Source: Saccharothrix sp. HUAS TT1 | GTDB lineage: Bacteria > Actinomycetota > Actinomycetes > Mycobacteriales > Pseudonocardiaceae | Length of the DNA: 64,000 nucleotides | Direction of reading: 5' to 3' | Assembly: GCF_040744945.1 (NCBI RefSeq) | Contig: NZ_CP160454.1 | Coordinates: 1 to 64,000, forward strand | Part shown: positions 17,227 to 24,350 of the stretch, one piece after another | Layout: each line of letters starts with the position of its first letter | How positions within the stretch are numbered: position 1 is the first letter of the stretch | The notes under the pieces: generated by a model | What the model saw: the letters and a program-made list of their open reading frames with translations, nothing else | Told to the model about the DNA's origin: nothing | Databases searched by the model: none | Made by a program: the position numbers and the translations under genes

Positions 17227-17562
17227 GTGTCGCTCACCCACGACCCCCAGGCCATCCGCGCCTCGCTGCTGGCGGCCTTCGACGACCTGTTCGGCAGCCC
17301 CATCACCCGGGCCCTCGCCGACTCCCACTGGTTCGACTCCACCGTGCAGACCTGCGCCGAGCACGGCGTGCACCTCGCCGAGACGACGGCGCTCGTCATG
17401 GCGCTGCGCACCGGCTCCACCGGGGCCGAGCTCCAGCGGCTCGACACCTGCGACCCGGACAAGGTCGGCCTGTGGTTCAGCATCGCGATGGACAGGCACA
17501 ACCCCCACCGCCGCCCCGGCCGGCACGACCGCCTCGGCACCGACAACCCCTTCGACCTCTGA
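17227..17562 (+). CDS. hypothetical protein
   Basis: 111 residues from GTG at 17227, six bases after AGGAGC. The upstream in-frame ATG at 17209 reads ATG-ACC-AGG-AGC, a degenerate TGACCAGC copy containing the ribosome-binding site, so it is probably a leader rather than the start. The sequence has a helical N-terminus, one pair of Cys (TVQTCAEHGV and LDTCDPD) and a polar C-terminus. Family unknown. Confidence 0.5.
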   Translation: MSLTHDPQAIRASLLAAFDDLFGSPITRALADSHWFDSTVQTCAEHGVHLAETTALVMALRTGSTGAELQRLDTCDPDKVGLWFSIAMDRHNPHRRPGRHDRLGTDNPFDL

Positions 17563-17625
17563 CCCGACCCCCGAGCCCCGACCCGACGGCCTACCCAGAC
17601 CGCCCGTGAACTGGAGAAACACGAC

Positions 17626-18858
17626 ATGAACGCCCTTCCCCCCGGCGACGGCGCACAGCCCGGCGACGCCCCCGAGCCCGAGCGGTTCGGCTGGCAGCCC
17701 GCCGCCGACCCCGACGAGGCCCTGGCGATGCTCGCCGACGCCTACCAGGGCGCCCGGGACCGCGCCGCCGGCCGGCACCTGCCCACCGGCGCCGAGCTGA
17801 TCGCGCTCCTCGACGAGGAGCAGCCCGACGCCACGCCGCTGGGCTCCGGCCTGCTGTGGACGGTCGCCGGCGACGACACCGTGCCCGACCGCCGTGCCTC
17901 CGACCACGTCGCGCCCACTCTCGCCCAGCTCCTCGGCCGCGCCGCCGACCTCGTCGACACCCGCGCCGCGGGCCCCGACGTGCCCGCCCACCCGCCGGTG
18001 CTGGTGCAGTTCAGCAGCCGCCTGCTCACCGGCGAGACCACCGAGGTCAAGCAGCTCGCCCACCACCTGCTCGACCGCGGCCCCCGGCACGGGGTCACCC
18101 TCGACGTCACCCGGCCCGCCGACGAACTCCTCCTCGTCGACGGTGTCGCCGCCCTCCGGGACGACCTCGGCGACACCGCTCCCGACGGCTACGACTCCGG
18201 CATGTCCGCGCTGGTCACGCGCTTGATCCAGGAGAGCGTGGAGCAGGGTGAGGAGCTGTGGATCGTCGCCGGCGACTTCGGCGGCGCGGCCACGCACGCC
18301 GCCGGCCTCCAGGCCGCCGACTTCGGCGAACTGCTCCGCGAGGCGCAGCGCCTGGTCGACGCGCGCCGCGCCCACGACTGGACCGACACCGACCCGGACA
18401 TGAAGAAAGTCCACGTCGCGTTCAGCCTCGCCGTGCTCGGCAACTCCACCCCCGCCGACCGCGACGCGCTCGTCACGCTGTCCACCCAGGCCGTGTTCGC
18501 GCAGGTCATCCTGCGCCCCGTCGTCTCCGTGCGGCCCACCGGCACCGCCGAGGAAGGCGAACTCACCGACACCTGGTCGGTCACCAGTCGCGGCGTCGAA
18601 CTGGCACGCGTCGAGGCGACGACGATCGAGGAGGCCGGTCGGAAGGCACGGACGTACCCACAGGTACACGCGGCCGACCAGGCCGAAGGTGGCATCTCGC
18701 TCCGTAGGCTCCGCACAAACGAGCTGGGGAAGGGGACCGGCGTGCACGGCGACGTCGACCCGACCACGGCGTTCCGGCCGATCGACCTCACCCGGCCCGT
18801 CCTGGACCAGCTCCGGTCGCCCGGCCGGGACGACGAGCGCCCCGGCGAGACGGCGTGA
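17626..18858 (+). CDS. hypothetical 410-residue protein
   Basis: Starts at ATG after ACTGGAG. Alternating helical and beta segments, for example PPVLVQFSSRLLTGE near residue 122, LDVTRPADELLLVDGVAALRD near 160 and EELWIVAGDFGG near 210, indicate a folded alpha/beta protein. KKVHVAFSLAVLG and AQVILRPVVSVRPTG are further strands. No catalytic motif is recognised. It is the largest gene in the 16.5-24 kb accessory block. Its stop overlaps the next membrane-protein start. Confidence 0.5.
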   Translation: MNALPPGDGAQPGDAPEPERFGWQPAADPDEALAMLADAYQGARDRAAGRHLPTGAELIALLDEEQPDATPLGSGLLWTVAGDDTVPDRRASDHVAPTLAQLLGRAADLVDTRAAGPDVPAHPPVLVQFSSRLLTGETTEVKQLAHHLLDRGPRHGVTLDVTRPADELLLVDGVAALRDDLGDTAPDGYDSGMSALVTRLIQESVEQGEELWIVAGDFGGAATHAAGLQAADFGELLREAQRLVDARRAHDWTDTDPDMKKVHVAFSLAVLGNSTPADRDALVTLSTQAVFAQVILRPVVSVRPTGTAEEGELTDTWSVTSRGVELARVEATTIEEAGRKARTYPQVHAADQAEGGISLRRLRTNELGKGTGVHGDVDPTTAFRPIDLTRPVLDQLRSPGRDDERPGETA

Positions 18859-19289
18859 CCGGGCCGATGACCAGCGACGACACCACCCGGAGGCGCCGTG
18901 TGCGGTGGCGCGCCCTGGACCCGTTCTCGCGGCGGCAGCTGCTGCTGGGCGTCGCCCTGTTCGCGGTCCTGGTGACCGGCATCCTCACCGGCCGGGTCGT
19001 GATGGCCTGGCTGGCGCTGGTGGCCGCGATGCTGGTGCTGCACGACGAGACCGCGCACGCGGTGCGGCGCACCGTGCTGCGGCTGCCGCCGCGCCGCCGG
19101 TTCGAGCGGCTGCGGTACACCGCGCTGCTCGTCGGGTTCGCGGTGGCGCTGGGCGGCGTGGTGGCCGACGAGACGATGGTCGCCTGGGTCGGGGTGGTCG
19201 GCGGCCTGCTGCTGCACACCCCGGTCCCCTGGGCCGCCGCCCGCGGCCTCGCCCGGCTCGTCCGCTGCGCCCTGCGGCACCGCTCATGA
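18855..19289 (+). CDS. small polytopic membrane protein
   Basis: 144 residues from GTG overlapping the previous stop. An alternative ATG at 18867 begins with the TGACCAGC motif (ATG-ACC-AGC-GAC). Four hydrophobic segments at about residues 28-45, 48-65, 90-105 and 110-125 alternate with Arg-rich loops, which fits an inner-membrane protein with cytoplasmic basic ends. Family unknown. Its stop overlaps the mini-ORF at 19286. Confidence 0.5.
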   Translation: MTGPMTSDDTTRRRRVRWRALDPFSRRQLLLGVALFAVLVTGILTGRVVMAWLALVAAMLVLHDETAHAVRRTVLRLPPRRRFERLRYTALLVGFAVALGGVVADETMVAWVGVVGGLLLHTPVPWAAARGLARLVRCALRHRS

Positions 19290-19327
19290 CCAGCACGAAC
19301 CACACTTCAGGGAAGGTGAACCGATGA
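19286..19327 (+). CDS. leader mini-ORF coupled at both ends
   Basis: 13-codon reading frame MTSTNHTSGKVNR. Its ATG overlaps the upstream gene's stop (ATGA), and its stop overlaps the downstream gene's ATG (ATGA again). The first codons are the TGACCAGC motif, and GGGAAGG inside it serves as ribosome-binding site for the next gene. The same design recurs at 19802, 20476, 27499 and 43545. This suggests a translational relay or a regulated leader peptide. Confidence 0.5.
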   Translation: MTSTNHTSGKVNR

Positions 19328-19542
19328 GGCGACTCAAGCGCCTGGTCCGCCGCGTGGCGCGGCGGACGACCCGGCGGGCGGTGCACACCGCCGTCGCGGT
19401 GGGCGGTGTCGGCTCGGCCGGGACGACCGCGACCACGCTGCTCGCCGACGGGCCGACGTGGCTCTACCCGCCGTCGCTGGGCGGCAGCGGCCTGGCCGGC
19501 ATCTACCTGCTCGTGCTGTTGACGCGGCGGGGACGGCTGTGA
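19324..19542 (+). CDS. small basic membrane protein
   Basis: 72 residues. The first 20 are strongly basic (KRLVRRVARRTTRR), followed by a weakly hydrophobic region and one clear helix near residues 52-66 (GSGLAGIYLLVLL). Translation is probably coupled through the preceding mini-ORF, whose stop overlaps this ATG. The stop overlaps the next GTG. Family unknown. Confidence 0.45.
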   Translation: MRRLKRLVRRVARRTTRRAVHTAVAVGGVGSAGTTATTLLADGPTWLYPPSLGGSGLAGIYLLVLLTRRGRL

Positions 19543-19805
19543 CCGGCCGGAACGTGCCGCGCGACGAGGCGGCGGAGGGTGCGCGCGGGGTGGGGCGTCG
19601 ACCGGCCCGGCCGCGCCGGCGCACCCCGCTGGGCCCGTACCGGGTGTTCTGGCTCACCGCGGTCGGGGCGTTCGTGGCGGCCGGGCTGAACGCGGCGTCG
19701 CTGCTCGACCCCGACGCGCCCGCCTGGTTCGGCCAGGCGGCGCTGGCGATCATGGCCACGATCGGTGTCGGGCACCTGCTGCGCGCGGGCCTCGGGCGGG
19801 CGTGA
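19539..19805 (+). CDS. small two-helix membrane protein
   Basis: 88 residues from GTG overlapping the upstream stop. A basic N-terminus (about 28 residues) precedes hydrophobic segments at about 33-50 and 63-80. It belongs with the two preceding genes to a coupled cassette of small membrane proteins, which may form a membrane complex. There is no homology I can name. The stop overlaps the mini-ORF at 19802. Confidence 0.45.
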   Translation: MTGRNVPRDEAAEGARGVGRRPARPRRRTPLGPYRVFWLTAVGAFVAAGLNAASLLDPDAPAWFGQAALAIMATIGVGHLLRAGLGRA

Positions 19806-19852
19806 CCAGCGCGGACGTGGTCGCCTGGGCATGGAGCGGCCCGGAACGCTGA
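19802..19852 (+). CDS. mini-ORF running into a terminator hairpin
   Basis: 16-codon frame MTSADVVAWAWSGPER whose GTG overlaps the previous stop and carries the TGACCAGC motif. Its last five codons form the left arm of the hairpin at 19837-19877. A ribosome reaching the stop would therefore sit on the stem. This geometry resembles leader-peptide attenuation, in which translation of the peptide controls terminator folding. Whether it is translated is untested. Confidence 0.4.
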   Translation: MTSADVVAWAWSGPER

Positions 19853-19877
19853 CCTCGACAGTGAGCGTTCCGGGCCG
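19837..19877 (+). terminator. 14-bp hairpin terminator or attenuator
   Basis: CGGCCCGGAACGCT pairs perfectly with AGCGTTCCGGGCCG around a 13-base loop. It follows the membrane-protein cassette. After it come CCCAACCCTCATG and a strong GGAAAGGAGG for the next reading frame, so it could attenuate rather than fully stop transcription. Confidence 0.65.
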
Positions 19878-19911
19878 GGTTCTCCCAACCCTCATGGAAA
19901 GGAGGACCCCA

Positions 19912-20172
19912 GTGTGTCACGTCCCGGTGCGCGCCGGCCCCGGAAACCGGGGAACCGTCGGGTGCGGCGTGCGCGTCGCGCCCGGCCGGCCCCGCGGGCA
20001 GGCCCTCGGAAGCGAGGAGTCGGCCCGCGTCGCCTCCGTCGGGTCCACTGCGCGCACCACCCCAATGCACACCTGCATCATATGTACATATGATGTAGGT
20101 CGCGCTAGGCTGGTGGAACACCAGCACCACCACGATGACCAGCACGAACCGACCCGAGGAGCAACCTCGTGA
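19912..20172 (+). CDS. uncertain reading frame after the terminator
   Basis: A strong GGAAAGGAGG ends six bases before GTG 19912, so translation very probably begins here. In the 19912 frame the third-position GC is high and the frame ends by GTGA overlap with the next gene (86 residues). It would, however, read through the palindromic operator at 20076. The alternative GTG 19914 gives a 59-residue Arg-rich peptide ending at the operator. I cannot decide between them. No function is proposed. Confidence 0.35.
   Translation: MCHVPVRAGPGNRGTVGCGVRVAPGRPRGQALGSEESARVASVGSTARTTPMHTCIICTYDVGRARLVEHQHHHDDQHEPTRGATS
20076..20112 (+). promoter_or_regulatory. perfect 20-bp palindromic operator with promoter
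   Basis: CATCATATGTACATATGATG (20076-20095) is a perfect palindrome and nearly identical to the one at 41-60. TGTACA inside it and TAGGCT at about 20106 are separated by 17 bases, so the operator would cover the -35 box. The downstream leader contains TGACCAGCACGAACC before the next start. A common repressor for both operons is inferred. Confidence 0.65.
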
Positions 20173-20450
20173 CCACCGACACCAGCACCGGGACCACCGC
20201 CGACTCCGGCACCACCGACTCCGGCACCACCGACTCCGGCACCACCGACTCCGGCACCGCGCCGGTGCGGATCTTCCTGGACACCGACGCGATCACCGCC
20301 ACCGCCCAGGCCCTCGCCCGCGACGCCGGCTGCCACTGGGGCGACCAGAGCACCCGCCTGAAGTTCACCGGCACCGCCCACCTGGCGCTGACCACCTACC
20401 TGCGCAACACCACCCCGCCCGGCGTGTTCACCACCGCCCCCGACGCCTGA
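20169..20450 (+). CDS. small protein with SGTTD tandem repeats
   Basis: 93 residues from GTG. The first 30 residues are Thr/Asp/Ser-rich with four copies of DSGTT, encoded by tandem 15-bp repeats (GACTCCGGCACCACC) that could vary by slippage. The remainder (VRIFLDTDAITATAQALARDAGCHW, shown here in shortened form as VRIFLDTDAITATAQALA) looks like a compact alpha/beta domain. It is first in its transcript behind the palindromic operator. Family unknown. Confidence 0.5.
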   Translation: MTTDTSTGTTADSGTTDSGTTDSGTTDSGTAPVRIFLDTDAITATAQALARDAGCHWGDQSTRLKFTGTAHLALTTYLRNTTPPGVFTTAPDA

Positions 20451-20475
20451 CCGCCCTCACCCCTGGAACATCGCC

Positions 20476-20511
20476 GTGACCAGCGCGAACCACCGAGGAG
20501 GATCATCGTGA
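20476..20511 (+). CDS. leader mini-ORF containing the next ribosome-binding site
   Basis: 11-codon frame MTSANHRGGSS starting at GTG-ACC-AGC. Its Arg-Gly-Gly codons (CGAGGAGGA) are the Shine-Dalgarno of the downstream gene, and its stop overlaps that gene's GTG. Ribosomes on the mini-ORF would therefore cover or deliver to the next start. Compare the mini-ORFs at 19286 and 43545. Confidence 0.5.
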   Translation: MTSANHRGGSS

Positions 20512-21203
20512 CCACCGCCGGCCAGGACGACGTCGACGGCGGCGGGCGCCGCGCCGCGGTGCCCGCGCAGCCGCCGCTGGACGTCGTCGGACACTTCCGC
20601 GAGACCGACCACCTGGTCAAGGCCGGGTGGACGTGGGAAGAGGCGAGCGCGTACGCCAACGCCACCTCCAACCGGTTGAGCGCCCGGATCGCCGAGCGCT
20701 TCGGCCACACCGTCGACCCGCTCAAGCCGCTGCCCATGCTGCTGATCACCCTCTACCGCAACGGCGAAGGCACGATCCACGCCACCACGCTCAACCACCC
20801 GACCAGCGTGCGGTGCGGTCGGACGACCAACGCCGAGCGCTCCGGCGAGTACATCAACTCCGTGCTCGCCCTGGTCGAGCGGAACGACGCCGCGTCGGCC
20901 GTGACCGCGCTGCGCCACGCCGCCGTCGACCCGTGCCGGCTGTGCGGGCTGTGCTTCCGCGACCAACGCCACCTGCTGCCCACCGAACACGGGCCGGGCT
21001 GCGCGCCACTGACCGAACCGACCGTCACCCTCACCCTGTCCACCACGGCCGTCGCCGTCATCGCCGCCCACCTCTCCCCCGGGGAAGCGGGCGTCGACCC
21101 GCACCACCTCGACCTCGACGACGCCGTGCTCCAGGAGCTCCGCACGGCGTTCCCGCCGTCCGCGTTCCACGAGTGGTCCACCCGCCTCGACCCCACCACC
21201 TGA
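20508..21203 (+). CDS. hypothetical protein with a zinc-binding-like cysteine cluster
   Basis: 231 residues. Residues 145-170 hold C-R-L-C-G-L-C then, 15 residues on, P-G-C, a possible zinc site. Upstream, PLPMLLITLYRNGEGTIHA and downstream VTLTLSTTAVAVIAAHL give alternating strands and helices. The N-terminus is disordered. Start fixed by the GAGGAGGA at 20496-20503 and overlap with the mini-ORF. Many actinophage and plasmid accessory proteins have such clusters; function unknown. Confidence 0.5.
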   Translation: MTTAGQDDVDGGGRRAAVPAQPPLDVVGHFRETDHLVKAGWTWEEASAYANATSNRLSARIAERFGHTVDPLKPLPMLLITLYRNGEGTIHATTLNHPTSVRCGRTTNAERSGEYINSVLALVERNDAASAVTALRHAAVDPCRLCGLCFRDQRHLLPTEHGPGCAPLTEPTVTLTLSTTAVAVIAAHLSPGEAGVDPHHLDLDDAVLQELRTAFPPSAFHEWSTRLDPTT

Positions 21204-21271
21204 CCACCTGACCACCCGACCACGCCCGCCGGCACCCCTTCCCAACCCTCATGTACGAAGGGACACCGCCC

Positions 21272-21805
21272 GTGACCAGCAACGACGACACCCAACCGAT
21301 CCCCACCCGACCGACCGGGACAAGGCCGACCTCGACCGGCCGCGACCCCCGCGTCCTGCGCCTGCGCGACGCCCTGATGCCCGCCCTGGCGGGTGTGCTG
21401 TTCACCGCCGGCGCGCTGCTGAGCCTGCACCGCGGCGTCGACCCGGGCGCCGTGCTCGTGCAGGCGTCCCTCGCCGGCTACGCCCTGCGCGCCGCCCTGC
21501 TCACCGTCACCACCTGCCGCCGCGTCGCCCGCTGGGCACGCGCCCGCGACCGGTGGGCCGCCGACCCCGACGCCGGACACCTGCCGGACTACCCGCGCAC
21601 CGCCCGGCCCAGCCGGCGGCGCACCCAGCTCGTGTTCAGCGCCCTCGTCGTCGCCCCCGCCGCCGCCCTGCTCTGCCTCATCGGCGGCCAGGCCCTCCAG
21701 CTGCTGGTCACCAGCCTGCTCGCGGGCGGCACCCTGCGGGAGGTCGGCGCGCTGCTCGACGCCCGCTTCCACCCCGGCCGGGCCCTTCCCCACCCCCGGC
21801 CCTGA
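21272..21805 (+). CDS. small polytopic membrane protein
   Basis: 177 residues from GTG-ACC-AGC (a TGACCAGC copy), ten bases after GAAGGGA. The earlier ATG at 21251 would place the ribosome-binding site inside the gene. A disordered Thr/Pro-rich N-terminus of 35 residues precedes hydrophobic helices near 40-60, 68-85, 118-138 and 140-155. Family unknown. A terminator follows. Confidence 0.5.
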   Translation: MTSNDDTQPIPTRPTGTRPTSTGRDPRVLRLRDALMPALAGVLFTAGALLSLHRGVDPGAVLVQASLAGYALRAALLTVTTCRRVARWARARDRWAADPDAGHLPDYPRTARPSRRRTQLVFSALVVAPAAALLCLIGGQALQLLVTSLLAGGTLREVGALLDARFHPGRALPHPRP

Positions 21806-21813
21806 CACTGCCT

Positions 21814-21858
21814 CCCGCCCCCGGCCCCACCGCACGCAGTGGACCTCCCGGGGGCGGG
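21814..21858 (+). terminator. hairpin terminator
   Basis: CCCGCCCCCGG (from 21814) pairs with CCGGGGGCGGG (to 21858), an 11-bp stem. A smaller CACTGC/GCAGTG pair lies across its left side. It separates the membrane-protein gene from the nuclease gene, which has its own ACCCGAAGGA leader. Confidence 0.65.
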
Positions 21859-21900
21859 CGAAGGTCCACCAGCACCACCCCAACCCGAAGGACATGCCCG

Positions 21901-22662
21901 ATGAACAGCAGGAACACCCACAAGCGGAAGGCGCTCGTCCTCGCCGCGCTGGTCGCGGTCACCACTGCGGGCTGCGGACTGCTCGGCGACGCCGACGGCG
22001 ACCCCGCCACCCCGGCCGGCGCGGAGCACGCCCAGGTCGACGAGCCCGCGCCCCGGCTGCCCGGCGACCCGATCGAGGACTACCTCGTGCCCCCGCCCTA
22101 CGCCCCCGGCTACGGCACCGACGTCCGGACCGCACGCGACCAGCTCGCCGCGCTGGTCATCGCCGACGACCGGCCGATGACGGGCTACCGGCGCGAGAAG
22201 TTCGGCGACGGCTGGAACAGCGGGCCCGACGGCTGCGACACCCGGGAGACCGTGCTGGTCAACCAGGGCCGCGATGTCGTCCGCGACCCGGCCACCTGCA
22301 AGGTCACCGCCGGCACCTGGCACTCGCGCTACGACGACGTCACCGTGACCGACCCGCGCGAACTCGACATCGACCACGTGGTGCCGCTGGCCGAGGCGTG
22401 GCGCACCGGCGCCGCCGACTGGACCCCCGAGCTGCGCGAGCACTTCGCCAACGACCACACGATCGAGCTGGTGCCGGCCACCAGGAAGACCAACCGCGCC
22501 AAGGGCGACCAGGCCCCGCCCGAGTGGCTGCCGCCCGCGGCGGGCAACCACTGCCGCTACGCGATCAACTGGATCGGCGTCAAGAGCGGCTACGGGTTGA
22601 CCGCCAGTAGTGGAGAAGTCACCGCCCTGGCCGCCATGCTGGACACCTGCCGCACGGCCTGA
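21901..22662 (+). CDS. HNH-family (DUF1524-like) nuclease lipoprotein
   Basis: 253 residues. The signal peptide is KRKALVLAALVAVTTAG followed by Cys25 in a lipobox (TAGC), so the protein should be exported and lipid-anchored. The catalytic core ELDIDHVVPLAEAWRTGA (about residues 153-170), the later N-D-H-x-IELVPAT and the TNRAKGDQAPPEWLPP segment match secreted HNH/GmrSD-C-like DUF1524 nucleases of actinobacteria, with the DH-V-P-L metal/catalytic motif intact. It may degrade incoming or environmental DNA, or act in exclusion. The start ATG has GAAGGA upstream. Confidence 0.8.
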   Translation: MNSRNTHKRKALVLAALVAVTTAGCGLLGDADGDPATPAGAEHAQVDEPAPRLPGDPIEDYLVPPPYAPGYGTDVRTARDQLAALVIADDRPMTGYRREKFGDGWNSGPDGCDTRETVLVNQGRDVVRDPATCKVTAGTWHSRYDDVTVTDPRELDIDHVVPLAEAWRTGAADWTPELREHFANDHTIELVPATRKTNRAKGDQAPPEWLPPAAGNHCRYAINWIGVKSGYGLTASSGEVTALAAMLDTCRTA

Positions 22663-22703
22663 CCGGGCGGCGACCAGCACGAACCCGACCCGAAACGAGT
22701 AAC

Positions 22704-22743
22704 GCCCGCCGGGGTGGCCTACCCAAGCACAGCCCCGGCGGGC
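22704..22743 (+). terminator. hairpin terminator
   Basis: GCCCGCCGGGG pairs with CCCCGGCGGGC around an 18-base loop, directly after the nuclease gene. A CGACCAGCACGAACCCGACC element, a near copy of the dispersed motif, lies just upstream at about 22668. Confidence 0.7.
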
Positions 22744-22772
22744 TACTCCCCAACCCGAGGAGTACGCCCATC

Positions 22773-23549
22773 ATGGCAACCTCCGGCCCGCGCGCCAAGC
22801 CGAAGATCACGAAAAGGCGCGGCGAAGTCCGCGTTTCGGCCCTCGGCGCACGCCGACGCCTCCAGTCGCTCTACGCGATCGGACACGTCGAAGCGAGCAT
22901 CGCACCCCACATGACCAGCGCCGTCGACGGCAAGGTGCCGGTCAAGTCCGACACCCCGACCATCCCGCTGTCCGTGCACGAGGACATCTGCCGGGTGTTC
23001 GACCTTCTTCGGAACACCTCCGGCCCGCGCGCCGCCCAGGCGCCCGGCCTCGCCGAGCGGCACGGCTGGTACACCCCGCAGCAGTGGGAGCTGGCCTACA
23101 TCGACAACCCGGCCTCCACCCCCGACGCGATCGTCGGCGAGATCGACCTGAGCCGCGGCCTGTGCCGCACGCACCGCGACCCCGACCTGTGGGCGGGCCT
23201 GGACACCAGCCGCACCGCGGCGGCCAAACGCATCTGCCGCGGCTGCCCCGTGCAGCGCGACTGCCTGACGTTGGCGCTGGTCAAACCCGAGAAGTGGAAC
23301 ACGTGGGGCGGCGTGGGCGAAGGCACGCGCGACCCGATCCAGAGGCGACTGGTCAAGGCCACCGCAGGCCGGGCGCTGCTCGGTTCGCCCGAGCTGGAGG
23401 AGGTGCTGGACCGCTACTGCGGCCCGGCGCGCACCGCCGGCGACCCCGCCGACGACGTCGACACGCCGGTTCCTGCGCCCCGCAGTGCCGCGCCCAAGGC
23501 GGCCAGGACCCGCGCCCGCGTCGGAGGGAGCGGGGCGTCAGCCGCATGA
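22773..23549 (+). CDS. WhiB-like Fe-S regulator with an N-terminal extension
   Basis: 258 residues. The WhiB domain lies at residues 127-190. Cysteines at 131, 155, 158 and 164 (C-x23-C-x2-C-x5-C) would ligate a 4Fe-4S cluster, and the WGGVGEG turn replaces the usual G-[VI]-W-G-G. The 125-residue N-terminal extension is unlike chromosomal Wbl proteins. Its first part (RRGEVRVSALGARRRLQSLYAIGHVEA, seen in part) may be a DNA-binding helix-turn-helix. Phage Wbl proteins such as WhiBTM4 repress host whiB2 and affect septation. A similar role here is inference. ATGA overlap with the next gene. Confidence 0.75.
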   Translation: MATSGPRAKPKITKRRGEVRVSALGARRRLQSLYAIGHVEASIAPHMTSAVDGKVPVKSDTPTIPLSVHEDICRVFDLLRNTSGPRAAQAPGLAERHGWYTPQQWELAYIDNPASTPDAIVGEIDLSRGLCRTHRDPDLWAGLDTSRTAAAKRICRGCPVQRDCLTLALVKPEKWNTWGGVGEGTRDPIQRRLVKATAGRALLGSPELEEVLDRYCGPARTAGDPADDVDTPVPAPRSAAPKAARTRARVGGSGASAA

Positions 23550-23869
23550 CCAGCGGGTACGACCCCGCCGGCTACTACGCGATGCTCGCCTGCACCCCGC
23601 CCGAGCAGCAGCCACGGCCCGTGCTGGAGCTGCTGGCCTACGAGCTGCACCTGGTGGCGATGGGGTTGGAGGACCGGGCCCGACAGCACGAACGCGCCGA
23701 CCCCGACGGCGGCAGCACCGTCATCGTCGAGCTGCGGCACCTCGCCGGCCTCATCGAGCACCGCGCCGACGGCTACCGGGCCCGACCCGACCCGCCCGGC
23801 GGCGACGACCGGCCCACCATCCCGCACCAGCCCACCGACCCCGCGACCCGCTACACGGAGAAGCCGTGA
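23546..23869 (+). CDS. hypothetical helical protein
   Basis: 107 residues. The ATG overlaps the WhiB-like gene's stop and carries the TGACCAGC motif (ATG-ACC-AGC-GGG). The middle (PVLELLAYELHLVAMGLEDR, then VIVELRHLAGLIEHRADGY) is two amphipathic helices, and both ends are Pro/Asp-rich. No family recognised. GTGA overlap with the next gene makes a three-gene coupled unit. Confidence 0.5.
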   Translation: MTSGYDPAGYYAMLACTPPEQQPRPVLELLAYELHLVAMGLEDRARQHERADPDGGSTVIVELRHLAGLIEHRADGYRARPDPPGGDDRPTIPHQPTDPATRYTEKP

Positions 23870-24210
23870 ACACCACCACCACCAACACCTCGCCCGCCGC
23901 GCCGTCCGCGCTGGTCACGCACCCCGACCAGGTGTCCACGCCGATGCACGACAAGCTCCTGGCCGTCGCCGACGACTCCCACGTGATCGGGGAGTTCCTG
24001 GACTGGCTGCCCACCCGCGACCTGCACCTGGGCACCCCCAGCGAGGACGGCGAGCGGCTGCACTTCGCGCACCCCGACATCGAGAAGCTGCTCGCCGCGT
24101 TCTTCGGCATCGACCTCGGCGTCCTGGAGGCGGAGAAGCAGGCGCTGCTGGCCGCCCAGCGGGCCCTGAACGACTCGGCGACCGGCGACACCACCCGATC
24201 CGGTCAGTGA
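23866..24210 (+). CDS. hypothetical acidic protein
   Basis: 114 residues from GTG. The core HDKLLAVADDSHVIGEFLDWL and HPDIEKLLAAFFGIDLGVLE is helical and acidic, consistent with a small regulator-type protein, but I recognise no family. It ends the plus-strand transcript at a strong terminator. Confidence 0.5.
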   Translation: MNTTTTNTSPAAPSALVTHPDQVSTPMHDKLLAVADDSHVIGEFLDWLPTRDLHLGTPSEDGERLHFAHPDIEKLLAAFFGIDLGVLEAEKQALLAAQRALNDSATGDTTRSGQ

Positions 24211-24261
24211 CCTGCGCCACCCTCCCCGGTTACGGTGTGCGATCAGCACGACCCACCACCT

Positions 24262-24300
24262 CGACGGCCCCGCCCGGCGCACCCCGGGCGGGGCCGTCGG
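24262..24300. terminator. strong hairpin terminator
   Basis: CGACGGCCCCGCCCGG pairs with CCGGGCGGGGCCGTCG around a short loop, a 16-bp GC stem. It lies between the end of the plus-strand accessory block and a convergent minus-strand gene, so it probably works in both directions. Confidence 0.75.
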
Positions 24301-24350
24301 CATCCGTGCAGTTCACGAGCGGTGCGAGGCGACCGGATCGGGGGATCTGG

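Noticed and set aside
20135..20479. 114-codon frame starting at ATG-ACC-AGC and ending by GTGA overlap with the next mini-ORF
   Set aside because: Composition is almost all His/Arg/Pro and it overlaps the better-supported gene at 20169, so its stop-start overlap is probably coincidental. Only its start motif is of interest.
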